From the NCBI RefSeq assembly GCF_019795295.1, contig NZ_JAIMCG010000002.1, positions 62,001 to 126,000 on the forward strand: 64,000 nt of DNA, in the 5' to 3' direction. The notes under the pieces were generated by a model. It was not told the DNA's origin. It did no database searches and was given only the letters and a program-made list of their open reading frames with translations. The stretch's first letter is position 1; every line of letters begins with the position of its first letter. This document shows positions 27,752 to 37,512 of this stretch, piece by piece. This DNA is from Cupriavidus sp. AU9028. Its GTDB lineage: Bacteria; Pseudomonadota; Gammaproteobacteria; Burkholderiales; Burkholderiaceae. Both the position numbers and the translations under genes were made by a program.

Positions 27752-29005
27752 CTATCGCAACGGCTCGCACTCGTCCGACAGCAACCCCATCAGCAACGGC
27801 CGCACGAACAGCGCCGCGGCATTCTCGGCAGTGGCATCGCGCACCCAGCGGCGCAGCTCGACCGCGGCGTTGATCATGCCGTTGACCTGCAGCGTGGCGA
27901 TGGTCTGGTCCAGCGGACGGATCGAGCCGTCCTGCATGCCCTGCACCAGGAAGCGGACGTAGCGCGCCGACAGCCGGTTCATGGTCTGCATCTTTTCCTT
28001 GCGCATGTCCTCGGGCAAGGCGCCATAGATGGTCAGTCGCAGCAGCGGCCCCTGGCTGGAGAACTGGTAGTGGACCAGCGCGCGGGCGACCGCGCACAGC
28101 TTGTCCCAGCCGGTTCCGCCGCCGTTCTCGACCAGCGTCTGCGTGTTCCGGATGACGTCGAACATCCGGTCGATGCACGCGCCGATCAGCTCGTCCTTGT
28201 TCTCGTTGTGGTGGTAGAACGCGCCCTTGGTCAGGTTCAGTCGCGCGGAAATGCGGTCAGCCGACGCACCGCGATAGCCCTGCTCGTTGAGCAGTTCCGT
28301 GGCAGCGCGAAGGAACGCCTGTTGCGTGGTCTCCGGCTCGTTCAGCGCCGGCAGCAGCGCCGCAGTGTCCAGTGTTGCCTGCCACTGGGCCGACGCAGAG
28401 CCGATGCCGTGCAGCAGCACGTCGATCATGGTGTCGGCGACCTTCGGGTAATCCTCGGCCTCGTAGCGGTCCAGCCACAGCATCGCACCGCTTGTCAGCG
28501 ACAACAGCAGATGGGCGCGGGCGCTGAGCCGACTGCGCTGCTCCGGCTCGGAAGGGACGCTGTCGCGCAGCAGCCGCCTGATCTGCCGGAACATGTCGTT
28601 GTAGGCGCCGAAAGCGATCTGGGCATGGCCCTCAGGCAGCGAGCGGATTTCCCGAAAGCTCATCAGCTCCGGCCGCTCCCCGGTCGCCGTGCGGGCCAGG
28701 CGGGCGAAGTACAGCCGGATGAAGGCGGCCACGCGGCCGGCGACCGTGGCCTCCGAGGCGGCCTGCGCCGCGATGCCGGCCATCTCGTCGATCGCCCGCA
28801 GCAGGCAAGCCACGACCAGATCTTCCTTCTTGCGATAGTAGTAGGTGACACTGTTGGTGCTGAGCCCAACGTCCTGCGCGACGTCGGCGAGCGTGGTGCC
28901 GCGCACGCCCTGGCGGTTGAAACGCGCCGCCGCGGCGTCCAGGATGGCCTCGCGCTTTTCGACATAGCGGCGCGTGGGGCGGGCTTCCAGAGATTCGTTG
29001 AGCAT
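27752..29005 (-). CDS. Tandem double-TetR transcriptional regulator
   Basis: 417 aa from the ATG at 29005, or 428 from a GTG at 29038. It has two complete TetR units in one chain. The first HTH is near residues 15-65 (REAILDAAAARFNRQGVRGT, then STNSVTYYYRKKEDLV). The second is near residues 225-275 (AFLRAATELLNEQGYRGASA, then KGAFYHHNENKDELI). Each is followed by its own all-helical ligand domain, so one molecule may imitate a TetR dimer. Likely targets are the neighbouring catabolic or transporter genes, but no operator was identified. Confidence 0.88.
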   Translation of the reverse strand: MLNESLEARPTRRYVEKREAILDAAAARFNRQGVRGTTLADVAQDVGLSTNSVTYYYRKKEDLVVACLLRAIDEMAGIAAQAASEATVAGRVAAFIRLYFARLARTATGERPELMSFREIRSLPEGHAQIAFGAYNDMFRQIRRLLRDSVPSEPEQRSRLSARAHLLLSLTSGAMLWLDRYEAEDYPKVADTMIDVLLHGIGSASAQWQATLDTAALLPALNEPETTQQAFLRAATELLNEQGYRGASADRISARLNLTKGAFYHHNENKDELIGACIDRMFDVIRNTQTLVENGGGTGWDKLCAVARALVHYQFSSQGPLLRLTIYGALPEDMRKEKMQTMNRLSARYVRFLVQGMQDGSIRPLDQTIATLQVNGMINAAVELRRWVRDATAENAAALFVRPLLMGLLSDECEPLR

Positions 29006-29307
29006 GGGTTCGGCGCGAGGGACACCATTGCGCGGCACGAGTCCGATCGCCAGACTCGATTTTCCAAGCCGCTGATGTTCATTCTATGCCGAGCGCAGGA
29101 CATCGCATCGACTATGGCGGAATACCCGACCAACGCGCTGGTCCCCGCCATACCGGAGGCACGAAGAAAACCGCAAGCCGGCGCCCCTCGCCGCGCCGGG
29201 TGGTTCCGGACCAGCTGGTACTGCCCTGCGCCCGATGGCCCGGATCATGCATCGCGATGCCCTGTTCGCGGGAATTCCCCCGCGGCACCGCACTGGAGGA
29301 TCAGCAG

Positions 29308-29823
29308 ATGAGTATCTTTGGCGAAATCCTGAACAGATTGCGCGGCAAGGCGCGCCCGACGTCGCAAGCATCGCAGACCCAGGCGTCCGGCCAGCCGGCG
29401 ACCCAGACGCAGGGGGCACCGGCAGGCGCTCCGGCGCAAGGCGCGGGTCAGGGTACGACCCAGGCCCAGCCGTCCCCGACCGCGCCAGTGGCAGCGGGCG
29501 CTACCGCATCGGCCGGCGGCGCCGCGGCCGCGGGCGCCAATGCCGCACCACAGGCGCCGCTGTCCGAAGTGGACGTGGAGAAGATCATGGACGATCTGGT
29601 CGGTGAGAGCGGCCAGAAGCTGAACTGGCGCACCTCGATTGTCGACACCATGAAGGCCCTGGGCATCGACAGCAGCCTGGACCACCGCAAGGAGCTGGCG
29701 CGCGAGCTGCAATATACCGGCGACATGAACGACTCCGCCGCCATGAACGTCTGGCTGCACAAGCGCGTGATGAAGGAGCTGGCCGCCAACGGCGGCAGGC
29801 TGCCGCCGGAGCTGCGCGACTGA
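29308..29823 (+). CDS. DUF3597 domain protein
   Basis: 171 aa. It begins MSIFGEILNRLRGKA and has a long low-complexity Ala/Gly/Gln/Thr/Pro linker (about residues 17-80). The compact conserved C-terminal domain contains DVEKIMDDLVGESGQKLNW, SIVDTMKALGIDSSLDHR and YTGDMNDSAAMNVWLHK. These fit DUF3597, whose function is not known. GGAGGA lies 8 bases before the ATG. It has no signal peptide and ends convergent to the M81 gene. Confidence 0.85.
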   Translation: MSIFGEILNRLRGKARPTSQASQTQASGQPATQTQGAPAGAPAQGAGQGTTQAQPSPTAPVAAGATASAGGAAAAGANAAPQAPLSEVDVEKIMDDLVGESGQKLNWRTSIVDTMKALGIDSSLDHRKELARELQYTGDMNDSAAMNVWLHKRVMKELAANGGRLPPELRD

Positions 29824-29855
29824 GGGCAGCCGGTCCCTGCCGTTCGTGCGGCGGC

Positions 29856-29894
29856 GGGCCTGGGCAGGTGACGCAGGAAATCCTGCTCAGGCCC
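29856..29894. terminator. Candidate bidirectional terminator hairpin
   Basis: Nested inverted repeats lie between the convergent DUF3597 and M81 genes: outer GGGCCTG (29856-29862) with CAGGCCC (29888-29894), and inner GCAGGA/TCCTGC (29873-29886). The structure includes the M81 stop codon. There is no U-tract, so termination efficiency is uncertain. Confidence 0.4.
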
Positions 29895-31365
29895 AGCTGG
29901 TCTCGGGGTCCAGCGGATACACCGGGTGCTGCACGTGCTGGAACGGAAACCGCTCATAGCGAGAACTGGTTACCCCTTCCCCATCGCACTCGACCACCCC
30001 ACGCGCGATGGGGACAAACACCGGCCGGCAATACATGCGCGACTTCAGCAGCAGGAAGCGCGCCTGATGCGGATCGACGCCGATATGCGTGAAGATGCCC
30101 AGGTCCCAATGCTCCTGCGGCGTTTCCACGATGACGATCTGCGCCGCGCCGATATCCAGCAGCGCGCTGCGTCCCATGCGGATGCGCTGCCCGGTATAGG
30201 TGGGTCCGCTGATCACGTATTCGCCGTCGCCCAGTGCCGCGACCTTGCCGGTCAACGGCCGCGATTCCGGATAGACACCGAGCTGGGTCAGCGCCACCTT
30301 GTCGCCCACCGGCAGCGTCACGGTCGCGCCGATACCGGCGGCGATCAGCGCCGCTACCGCCTCGGGATCGCAGACCGGTCCCACCGCAATTCCGCGCAGG
30401 CCCTGCGCCAGCGCTTCGTGCAGCACGGCCATGTTGTCGCAGGTGCCGCCCGACATGCAGTTGTCGCCGTGATCGAGCAGCAGCACCGGTCCCTGCCCCG
30501 GCTCGTCGGCGAGCGCGGCTGCGCGCGCGATGGAGGCGGACAACGGTTCGCTCTCGTAGACAAAGCCGGCACGGTCGTCCCAGATACCTTGGGCGATCCG
30601 CTGCGCCACCGCATCGGCAGCCGCGCCATCCCCGTCGCCGACCACGATCACGCTCAGGCACGGCGCGGCGATGTCGGCCAGACCGAAGCCGGCCAGTACC
30701 GACACCGCCAGCATGCCCTCCGCTTCCGCCCGCCTCGCCGCCTCGACGGCGCGATGCATGGCGCCCTGGTCGGTGCGGCTGCACAGTGTATGCGTCAGCA
30801 GGGGCAGCCGCCGCCACGCCACCACCGGCCGGCTGCGTCCCGCCAGCTGGTCGAGCAGCAGGCGCCCGGCGTGCTCTCCCGCCTCGTACATGTCGACGTG
30901 CGGATAGGTCTTGAAACTGACCGCCACGTCGACATGGTCGATCAGCTTCTGCGTGATATTGCCGTGCAGATCGAGGGCGACCGCGACGGGCACGTCCGGC
31001 AGCACCGCCCGTAACCGCTCCAGCAGATCGCCCTCGCCGTCGTCGCTGTTCTCGGCGACCATGGCGCCGTGCAGGTCCAGCATCACCGCGTCGCAGCCGG
31101 GCGCCGCCTCGATGATCGCATCGCACAGCGCGGTATAAGCCTGCGCGGCAACGCGCCCGCTGGGATTGGCGCCGGCAATCACCGGCACGACGATATCGGC
31201 GCCGGCGGCCTCGGCCAGGTCGATGAAGGCACCGGCGGCCGTGCGCGTACCCCTGGCGGCCCGGTAGCCGTCCTCGCCATAGCGGGGGTCGAACGAGGCC
31301 AGCGGCGTCGGCACCGGCGAAAAGGTATTGGTTTCGTGGTTCAGGCGGGCGATCAGGATCTTCAT
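29887..31365 (-). CDS. M81-family (MlrC-like) metallopeptidase / amidohydrolase-like protein
   Basis: 492 aa. The N-terminus MKILIARLNHETNTFSP and the motifs MLDLHGAMVAE, ALDLHGNI, FKTYPHVDMYE and LLDHGDNCMSGG are characteristic of the DUF1485/MlrC family, named after microcystin-degradation protein MlrC. The His and Asp residues in these motifs would bind metal. It is the last gene of the left-facing seven-gene operon with the carbamoylase-like enzyme and Liv-type transporter, which suggests it acts on an imported amide, hydantoin or cyclic peptide-like compound. No signal peptide is seen. Confidence 0.88.
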   Translation of the reverse strand: MKILIARLNHETNTFSPVPTPLASFDPRYGEDGYRAARGTRTAAGAFIDLAEAAGADIVVPVIAGANPSGRVAAQAYTALCDAIIEAAPGCDAVMLDLHGAMVAENSDDGEGDLLERLRAVLPDVPVAVALDLHGNITQKLIDHVDVAVSFKTYPHVDMYEAGEHAGRLLLDQLAGRSRPVVAWRRLPLLTHTLCSRTDQGAMHRAVEAARRAEAEGMLAVSVLAGFGLADIAAPCLSVIVVGDGDGAAADAVAQRIAQGIWDDRAGFVYESEPLSASIARAAALADEPGQGPVLLLDHGDNCMSGGTCDNMAVLHEALAQGLRGIAVGPVCDPEAVAALIAAGIGATVTLPVGDKVALTQLGVYPESRPLTGKVAALGDGEYVISGPTYTGQRIRMGRSALLDIGAAQIVIVETPQEHWDLGIFTHIGVDPHQARFLLLKSRMYCRPVFVPIARGVVECDGEGVTSSRYERFPFQHVQHPVYPLDPETSWA

Positions 31366-31401
31366 GGCCGGGAGCTCGGATGCGGGATGGTCGCGGACAA
31401 C

Positions 31402-32682
31402 TCAACGGGCGGCGTCGAGCATGGCGTGCAGCAGCACGTTCGCTCCCGCCTCGAGATGCTCGGGCCGCGCGTCCTCGATCTCGTTGTGGCTGATGCCGTC
31501 CTTGCAAGGCACGAAGATCATTGCGGTGGGCGCAACCCGGGCCAGGTAGACCGCGTCGTGCCCGGCGCCGCTGACCACGTCCATCGCCGACAGCCCGAGC
31601 GACGCGGCGCCGTCGCGCACCGCGTTCACCAGCCGCGGCTCGAACGGTTGCGGCGGGAAGTACACCACCTGGCTGATCGCGATATCGACGCCGGTGCGCT
31701 GCGCGATGGCGGCGCCGGTCTCGCGCAGCGCGGCGTCCATGGCGCCCAGCACGGCGTCGTCCGGCGCCCGCATGTCCACCGTCATGGTGACCTTGCCCGG
31801 GATGACGTTGCGCGAATCCGGATGGACCGAGAGGCAGCCCACCGTACCGCGGCCGTGCGGCCGGTGTTCCAGCGCGATCCGGTTCACCGCGCCGACCAGT
31901 TCGGACGCCGCCAGCAGCGCGTCGCGGCGCAGCGCCATCGGCGTCGGTCCCGCATGCGCCTCCATGCCGGTCAGCACCACGTCATACCAGCGCTGTCCCA
32001 GCGCGCCCGTGACCACGCCGATCACCGTGTCGTTGGCCTCCAGCACCGGCCCCTGCTCGATATGGGCCTCGAAATAGGCGCCGACCGGCCGGCCACCGAC
32101 TTCCTCGCCGCCGTCGTAGCCGATCCCGCGCAAGGCGTCGCCGACGCTGATGCCGTCGCGATCCGTCTGCTTCAGCACATCATCGAGCGCGAACTCGCCG
32201 ATAAAGGCGCCGGAGCCCATCATTACCGGCACGAAGCGGGAGCCTTCCTCGTTGGTCCAGACGGCCACTTCCAGCGGCGCCTGCGTGCGCACGCCGGCGT
32301 CGGCAAGGGTGCGCAGCACCTCCAGCCCCGCCAGCACGCCATAATTGCCGTCGAACTTGCCGCCGGTGGGCTGCGTATCGATATGGCTGCCGGTCATCAC
32401 CGGCGGCAGCGTCTCGTCCCGCCCCGCCCGGCGGGCGAAGATATTGCCGATGGCATCGACGCGGATCGTGCAGCCGATCGCCTTCGCCTCGGCGATGAAG
32501 AAGTCGCGCCCCAGCCCGTCGAGCTCCGTCAGCGCCAGCCGGCACACCCCGCCCTTCGGGGTGGCGCCGATCTGCGCGAGCCGCATCAGCGAGTCCCACA
32601 ACCGCTTGCCATCGACCCGCAACGATCGCAGATCGGAGACGCCTGTGGCCGTGTCCAGCATTGCGCTTGCCTGTGTGCTCAT
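31402..32682 (-). CDS. M20-family Zn hydrolase (N-carbamoyl-L-amino-acid hydrolase / allantoate amidohydrolase type)
   Basis: 426 aa. Metal-site motifs GSHIDTQPTGGKFDGNYGVL (about residues 92-111) and NEEGSRF, plus a later GAGHDA, identify the HyuC/AllC group. These binuclear enzymes release ammonia and CO2 from N-carbamoyl amino acids or ureidoglycolate precursors. The spacing to the ABC ATPase genes is short (48 bases). Together with the MlrC-like gene it suggests use of a carbamoylated or cyclic amide as nitrogen source. The exact substrate is inferred only by context. Confidence 0.9.
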   Translation of the reverse strand: MSTQASAMLDTATGVSDLRSLRVDGKRLWDSLMRLAQIGATPKGGVCRLALTELDGLGRDFFIAEAKAIGCTIRVDAIGNIFARRAGRDETLPPVMTGSHIDTQPTGGKFDGNYGVLAGLEVLRTLADAGVRTQAPLEVAVWTNEEGSRFVPVMMGSGAFIGEFALDDVLKQTDRDGISVGDALRGIGYDGGEEVGGRPVGAYFEAHIEQGPVLEANDTVIGVVTGALGQRWYDVVLTGMEAHAGPTPMALRRDALLAASELVGAVNRIALEHRPHGRGTVGCLSVHPDSRNVIPGKVTMTVDMRAPDDAVLGAMDAALRETGAAIAQRTGVDIAISQVVYFPPQPFEPRLVNAVRDGAASLGLSAMDVVSGAGHDAVYLARVAPTAMIFVPCKDGISHNEIEDARPEHLEAGANVLLHAMLDAAR

Positions 32683-32730
32683 GATGATGGTTCCTGCTCC
32701 CTGCTGTCTGTCTGGATTCCGTTGTGCCGC

Positions 32731-33435
32731 TCAGGCGGCCAGCCCCACGCCAAGGTAGCGGTCCTTGACCGCCTCGTCGGCGATGAAATCGGCATTGCTT
32801 CCGGTATAGACCACCGCGCCCTGCTCGATGATCACGTGGCGGTCGGCCAGCTGGGTGCAGACCTCAAGGTTTTGCTCGACCAGCAGGATCGGCACGCCGG
32901 CCGCCCGGATCTGCTTGAGCTGCGCGACGATCTCCTCGACGATCACCGGGGCCAGGCCCTCCACCGGTTCGTCCAGCATCAGCAGACGCGGGTGATTCAT
33001 CAGCGCGCGGCCGATCGCCAGCATCTGCTGTTCGCCGCCCGACAGATTGGCGCCGCTGTTGCGCCGGCGCTCCCGCAGGCGGGGAAAGATCCGGTAGACG
33101 TCGTCCAGCTGCCAGGGCGACTCGCGCCGCGCCCCGAGCTTCAGGTTCTCCTCGACCGTCAGCAGCTTGAAGATGCCGCGGTGTTCGGGCACGAAGCACA
33201 GTCCCTGCGCCGCGATGCGATGCGGGGCGAGGCCGGCGATATCGCGGCCGTGGAATACGACGCGTCCCTGCCGAGGCGCGACGATGCCGGCGATGGCCTT
33301 CAGCGTGGTGGACTTTCCCGCGCCATTGCGCCCCAGCAGCGTGACCAGTTCGCCCTCGCCCACCGTCAGGGACACCCCTTGCAGCACGTGGCTCTTGCCG
33401 TAGTAGCCGTGTATGCCTTGCACCTCGAGCATCAT
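32731..33435 (-). CDS. Branched-chain amino acid-type ABC transporter ATPase (LivF-like)
   Basis: 234 aa ATPase with Walker A GRNGAGKSTT, signature LSGGEQQM, Walker B LLMLDEPVEGLAP and a LivF-type C-terminus. It lacks the extra C-terminal segment of LivG. Its ATG overlaps the LivG-like stop as ATGA. It pairs with the LivG-like ATPase to energise the two permeases. Confidence 0.93.
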   Translation of the reverse strand: MMLEVQGIHGYYGKSHVLQGVSLTVGEGELVTLLGRNGAGKSTTLKAIAGIVAPRQGRVVFHGRDIAGLAPHRIAAQGLCFVPEHRGIFKLLTVEENLKLGARRESPWQLDDVYRIFPRLRERRRNSGANLSGGEQQMLAIGRALMNHPRLLMLDEPVEGLAPVIVEEIVAQLKQIRAAGVPILLVEQNLEVCTQLADRHVIIEQGAVVYTGSNADFIADEAVKDRYLGVGLAA

Positions 33436-34199
33436 CGCTGGCCTCCGGTGATCATGTTGCCCAGATAGGCGGCGCGCACACGCGGGTCGCCGCGCACCAT
33501 GTCGGGCGGGCCTTCCATCAGCACCTTGCCCTGCTGCATCACCGTGATGGTGTCGGAAATGTCCATCACGATGTCCATGTTGTGTTCGATCAGCACCACC
33601 GTATGATCCTCGGCCAGCCCGCGGATCAGCCGCTTCATCGCGCCCAGATCGTCGACGCCCATGCCGGAAGTCGGCTCGTCGAGGAAGATCGCGCGAGGCC
33701 GGGCGGCAAGCGCCATGCCGACTTCCAGCCGTCGCTGCTGGCCGTGGGACAGCGCCGCGGCCGCCGTATCGGCGACCCGCTGCAACTCCAGCCGGGCGAG
33801 CACCTTGTCGACCGTGTCGTCACAGGCCAGGTCGCCCACGGGCCGCCGCCAGCAGTTCATCGCCCGCCGCGGCGCGGTCCCCAGCGCCGCCAGCCGCAGG
33901 TTCTCGCGCACCGGCAGGCTGGGGAACAGGCTGGTCACCTGGAACGAGCGCGCGATGCCGCGCTGCACGCGCTGGTAGTCGGTTTCGCCGGTGACATCGG
34001 CACCGTCGAACACGATGCGCCCGCTGGTAACGCTGCGGGTGCCGGTCAGCATGTGAAACAGCGTGGTCTTTCCCGCGCCGTTCGGGCCGATCACCGAATG
34101 CACCGTACCGGGCATCACGCGCAGGTCGACCCCGCCCAGCGCCATGAACTTGCCGTATTGCTTGACCACGCCGGTCGCTTCGAGGATGGGTGCGGTCAT
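33432..34199 (-). CDS. Branched-chain amino acid-type ABC transporter ATPase (LivG-like)
   Basis: 255 aa ATPase. It has Walker A GPNGAGKTTL, the LivG insertion around GIARSFQVTSLFPSLPVREN, signature LSHGQQRRLE, Walker B AIFLDEPTSGMG, H-loop LIEHNMD and C-terminal VRAAYLG. It overlaps both neighbours by 4 bases (ATGA), which implies tightly coupled translation across livM-livG-livF. Confidence 0.93.
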   Translation of the reverse strand: MTAPILEATGVVKQYGKFMALGGVDLRVMPGTVHSVIGPNGAGKTTLFHMLTGTRSVTSGRIVFDGADVTGETDYQRVQRGIARSFQVTSLFPSLPVRENLRLAALGTAPRRAMNCWRRPVGDLACDDTVDKVLARLELQRVADTAAAALSHGQQRRLEVGMALAARPRAIFLDEPTSGMGVDDLGAMKRLIRGLAEDHTVVLIEHNMDIVMDISDTITVMQQGKVLMEGPPDMVRGDPRVRAAYLGNMITGGQR

Positions 34200-35203
34200 G
34201 CGCGCTCCTCGTGGGCCTGGGCGGCGCCGTCAGGCTTCGGTCCGATCGCGGGCTGCGTCGCCCGCAGGCCCAGTACCCGTGCCCACAGCGTCGTTCCCAA
34301 TCCCCACAGGCCGCGCTGCATGAACAGGCTGACGGCGATCAGCAGGAAGCCGAGCAGCATCAGCCAGCGCGGCCACAGGGTCGACAGCCAGTCCGACAGC
34401 AGCACATAGAAGGCCGCGCCCAGCACGGAAGCGAAGACGTTGGCGGTGCCGCCGATGACCGTCATGATCAGGATCATCTCGCTGATGTGGTAGTCGATAT
34501 TGGCCAGCGGCGCGATGCCGGTCAGCATCGCGTGCAGTCCGCCGGCAAGGCCCGTCACCGCACCGGAGATGACGAAGGCCAGCAGCTTGAACGCCTTGAC
34601 GTTGTAGCCCACCGCCAGCGCGCGCTCCTCGTTGTCGCGGATCGCCAGCAGCGTGCGCCCGAACACCGATTCGGTCACGCGCAGCACCAGGAAGAACACG
34701 ATCAGGAACAGTACCGCGACGAAGCCGTAGAACTGCCACGGCGACGCGAGTTCGACCAGTGGCCGGCCGGCGACCGACAGCGGCGGACGGGGGATGTCGA
34801 GCAGCCCGTTGTCGCCGCCCGTCAGCGACGGCACCGAATACGCAAGGAAGTAGAACATCTGCGAGAACGCCAGCGTCAGCATCACGAAGTAGGTGCCGCG
34901 CTGGCGAATCGAGAACCAGCCGACCAGCGCCGCGGCCAGCGCGCCGATGGCCACTGCCAGCGCCAGCGACAGCGGTACCGGCAGGGCGACCCGCGTCAGC
35001 GTCAGCCCGAGCGTATAGCTGCCCAGCCCGAAGAAGATGCCCTGGCCGAACGACAGCAGCCCGGTATAGCCGAGCAGCAGATTGCAGGCCATCACCGCCA
35101 TCGCATAGATCAGCACTTCCGTCGCCAGCGTGCCGGAGCGCAGCATCAGTGGCAGCAGCAGGGTGACCGCCAGCGCGAGCCACCAGAATCGGTATGCCAT
35201 CAT
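34196..35203 (-). CDS. Branched-chain amino acid-type ABC transporter permease (LivM-like)
   Basis: 335 aa with about eight to ten membrane helices. The LivM signature LLGYTGLLSFGQGIFFGLGSY is present, and the EAA-like loop RTLLAIRDNEERALAVGYNVKAFKL contacts the ATPase. Two adjacent ATG codons (35203 and 35200) are possible starts; the LivH stop lies across them, and GGAGG spacing fits the second better. Confidence 0.92.
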   Translation of the reverse strand: MMAYRFWWLALAVTLLLPLMLRSGTLATEVLIYAMAVMACNLLLGYTGLLSFGQGIFFGLGSYTLGLTLTRVALPVPLSLALAVAIGALAAALVGWFSIRQRGTYFVMLTLAFSQMFYFLAYSVPSLTGGDNGLLDIPRPPLSVAGRPLVELASPWQFYGFVAVLFLIVFFLVLRVTESVFGRTLLAIRDNEERALAVGYNVKAFKLLAFVISGAVTGLAGGLHAMLTGIAPLANIDYHISEMILIMTVIGGTANVFASVLGAAFYVLLSDWLSTLWPRWLMLLGFLLIAVSLFMQRGLWGLGTTLWARVLGLRATQPAIGPKPDGAAQAHEERA

Positions 35204-36057
35204 CCCCTCCCCAGCAAGCCGTGCGGGCGCAGCAGCAGCACCGCCGCCATCGCGACATAGATCATCAGCCGGGCGCCCTCGGGCCACAGCGTGCTCATCA
35301 GGCTCTGCACGATGCCCACCAGCAGTCCGCCAATCAGCGCGCCGGTAAAGCTGCCCATGCCGCCCACCACCACGACGATGAAGGCCACGCCCAGCGCCTC
35401 CACGCCCATGAACGGCTCCGCGCCGCGGATGGGCGCCGCCAGCACGCCGGCCATCGCCGCGGTGGCCGCACCCAGCGCGAACATCAGGCTGAACAGGCCG
35501 AAGACGTTGATGCCGAGCAGCGACACCATTTCGGTGGACTCGCTGCCGGCCCGCACCGCGCTGCCAAGCCGTGTCCCTTCCAGCAGCCACCACAGTGCCA
35601 CCGCCAGCAGCGCGGTGAAGGCGATGACGAACAGCCGGTACTTCGGATAGATGAAGTCGCCCCACATCACCACGCCCTGCAACGCGTCCGGCGGCTGCAC
35701 ATCCACGCCGAGCGGTCCCCAGCCGACGATGATCAGTTCCTGCACCGCCAGCGCCAGGCCAACCGTCACCAGGATATGGAATTCATGCGGCTGGGCGTAG
35801 ACGTGGCGCAGCATCACGCGCTCCACCACCCAGGCGAGCGCGCCGATGACCAGCGGCGCGAGCACCAGCGCGGCCCAGAAGTTCAGGCCCAGCTGCAGCG
35901 CCTGGAAGCACAGGTAGGCGCCCAGCGCGTAGAAGGCGCCGTGGGCGAAATTGACGAAGCGCAGCAGACCGAAGACGATGGACAGCCCGACAGCCAGCAG
36001 GAAATACAGCATGCCGATGCCGACGCCATTGATCACCTGCAACAGATAGACGTTCAT
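35200..36057 (-). CDS. Branched-chain amino acid-type ABC transporter permease (LivH-like)
   Basis: 285 aa very hydrophobic protein starting MNVYLLQVINGVGIGMLYFL. The LivH-type motif FGLLRFVNFAHGAFYALGAY and the EAA loop GSAVRAGSESTEMVSLLGINV are visible. It is the partner of LivM and lies directly upstream. A 152-base gap separates it from the receptor gene. Confidence 0.93.
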   Translation of the reverse strand: MNVYLLQVINGVGIGMLYFLLAVGLSIVFGLLRFVNFAHGAFYALGAYLCFQALQLGLNFWAALVLAPLVIGALAWVVERVMLRHVYAQPHEFHILVTVGLALAVQELIIVGWGPLGVDVQPPDALQGVVMWGDFIYPKYRLFVIAFTALLAVALWWLLEGTRLGSAVRAGSESTEMVSLLGINVFGLFSLMFALGAATAAMAGVLAAPIRGAEPFMGVEALGVAFIVVVVGGMGSFTGALIGGLLVGIVQSLMSTLWPEGARLMIYVAMAAVLLLRPHGLLGRG

Positions 36058-36209
36058 GAAGCGCGTCCGAAGCGTGTGGCGGCCGTGCCGGCCGGCGTTG
36101 GCATTTCAGCCGGCGGGCACGGCAAGGGATGGGGCCCCCGCTGCGTCAGGGACGACGAGGAAGGCGCGCAAGCGGTGGCCAGGGGCGGTGGCCGGGAGCG
36201 GTGGCCGGA

Positions 36210-37412
36210 TCAGGCCATCTTGCACTGCGTCTGCTCGACCGGCAGGAACGCCTTGCCGACGCTGACCACGTCCGCGTAGTCGTCCTTGTCCTTCATCTTC
36301 CCCTTCGCCTTGCCCTTGAGCAGGTAATAGTTCTTCAGGACCTGATGGTCTGCCGCGCGGATTTCCTCGGGACCGGTGAGACCGTCGTACTTCAGCCCCT
36401 CCATCGCCGCGATCACCGCCTTCGGGTCGGCGCTGCCGGCCTTGATCATGGCATCGACCATCAGCTTGGTGCAGATGTACGAGCCCGCCAGGCTGTAGTT
36501 CGGATTGAACTTGAACTTCGCGCGGGTACGCTGGACCAGGTCGCGGTTCAGCGGCGTGTCCACGCCATGCCAGTACTGCGCGCCGAAATAGACGCCATCG
36601 CACAGGTCCGCGCCCAGCGATTCGAACTGTTCCAGCCCCGACGCCCACGCCAGCAGGATGGTGGTGTTCTTCTTCATGCCGAAGCTGACCGCCTGGCGCA
36701 GCGTATCGGCGGACTGCGAGCCGAAGTTCAGGATCAGCAGCACGTCGGGCCGGGCCGCCATCGCGTTGGTCAGGTAGCCGCTGAATTCCTTCTCGTTGAG
36801 CGCGTGGTAGCTGTTGCCGACGTGCTCGATGCCCTTTTCCTTGAAGATGTTGGTCGCCGCCGACAACAGCCCTTCGCCGAAGACATACTGCGGGGTGATG
36901 GTGTACCAGCGTTTGGCCTTCGGCAGCGATTCGATCAGCGGCCGCACGGTCCGTTCGATGGCACCGAAGGTTGGCACCGACCAGCGGAAGGTCGCGCGAT
37001 TGCAGTCCTTTCCGGTGATCTCGTCCGCGCCCGCCGTGGTGATGAACACGCCGCCGAACTTCTCGGCTTCCTTGCCCATGGCCAGCGACTCGGACGACAG
37101 GATGCCACCGGCGAAATAGCGCGCGTTCTTCTGCTGCGCCAGCTCCTGCATCTTGCGCACGGCGGTGGCCGGCTTGCCTTCGGTGTCCAGCACGCTGTAG
37201 CGCAACGGCTTGCCCAGCACCTTGCCGTATTGCTCCACCGCCAGCTTCATGCCGAGATCGGCGAACTTGCCGTTGGCGGCGAAAGGCCCGGACATCGGCA
37301 CGGGACAGCCCAGCTCGATCGCCTCATCGGCTGCCAATACCGAACCGGCACGCAGCAGGGAAGCGGGAACGGCGGACAGCGCGCCCAGTTTCAGCAGATC
37401 ACGACGATTCAA
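36210..37412 (-). CDS. Liv-type ABC transporter substrate-binding protein (TTG start)
   Basis: 400 aa periplasmic receptor of the LivK/amide-binding class. The start is a TTG at 37412 with GAGGAG 7 bases upstream; no ATG fits. The signal (NRRDLLKLGALSAVPASLLR) has a twin-arginine look. The mature part begins AIELGCPVPMSGPFAANGKF, typical of this fold. It is the promoter-proximal gene of the operon, which would give the receptor the highest expression. Given the amide hydrolases downstream, the ligand may be an amide or carbamoylated amino acid rather than leucine. Confidence 0.9.
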   Translation of the reverse strand: MNRRDLLKLGALSAVPASLLRAGSVLAADEAIELGCPVPMSGPFAANGKFADLGMKLAVEQYGKVLGKPLRYSVLDTEGKPATAVRKMQELAQQKNARYFAGGILSSESLAMGKEAEKFGGVFITTAGADEITGKDCNRATFRWSVPTFGAIERTVRPLIESLPKAKRWYTITPQYVFGEGLLSAATNIFKEKGIEHVGNSYHALNEKEFSGYLTNAMAARPDVLLILNFGSQSADTLRQAVSFGMKKNTTILLAWASGLEQFESLGADLCDGVYFGAQYWHGVDTPLNRDLVQRTRAKFKFNPNYSLAGSYICTKLMVDAMIKAGSADPKAVIAAMEGLKYDGLTGPEEIRAADHQVLKNYYLLKGKAKGKMKDKDDYADVVSVGKAFLPVEQTQCKMA

Positions 37413-37512
37413 GGCTCACTCCTCGGATTGGTTGGTCCATCGATGGGGTGCGGCATGAAGCCGGGATGCAGGCTTCACTGGGGAAACGCTACTGCAAGAA
37501 CCGAACCCGTTT

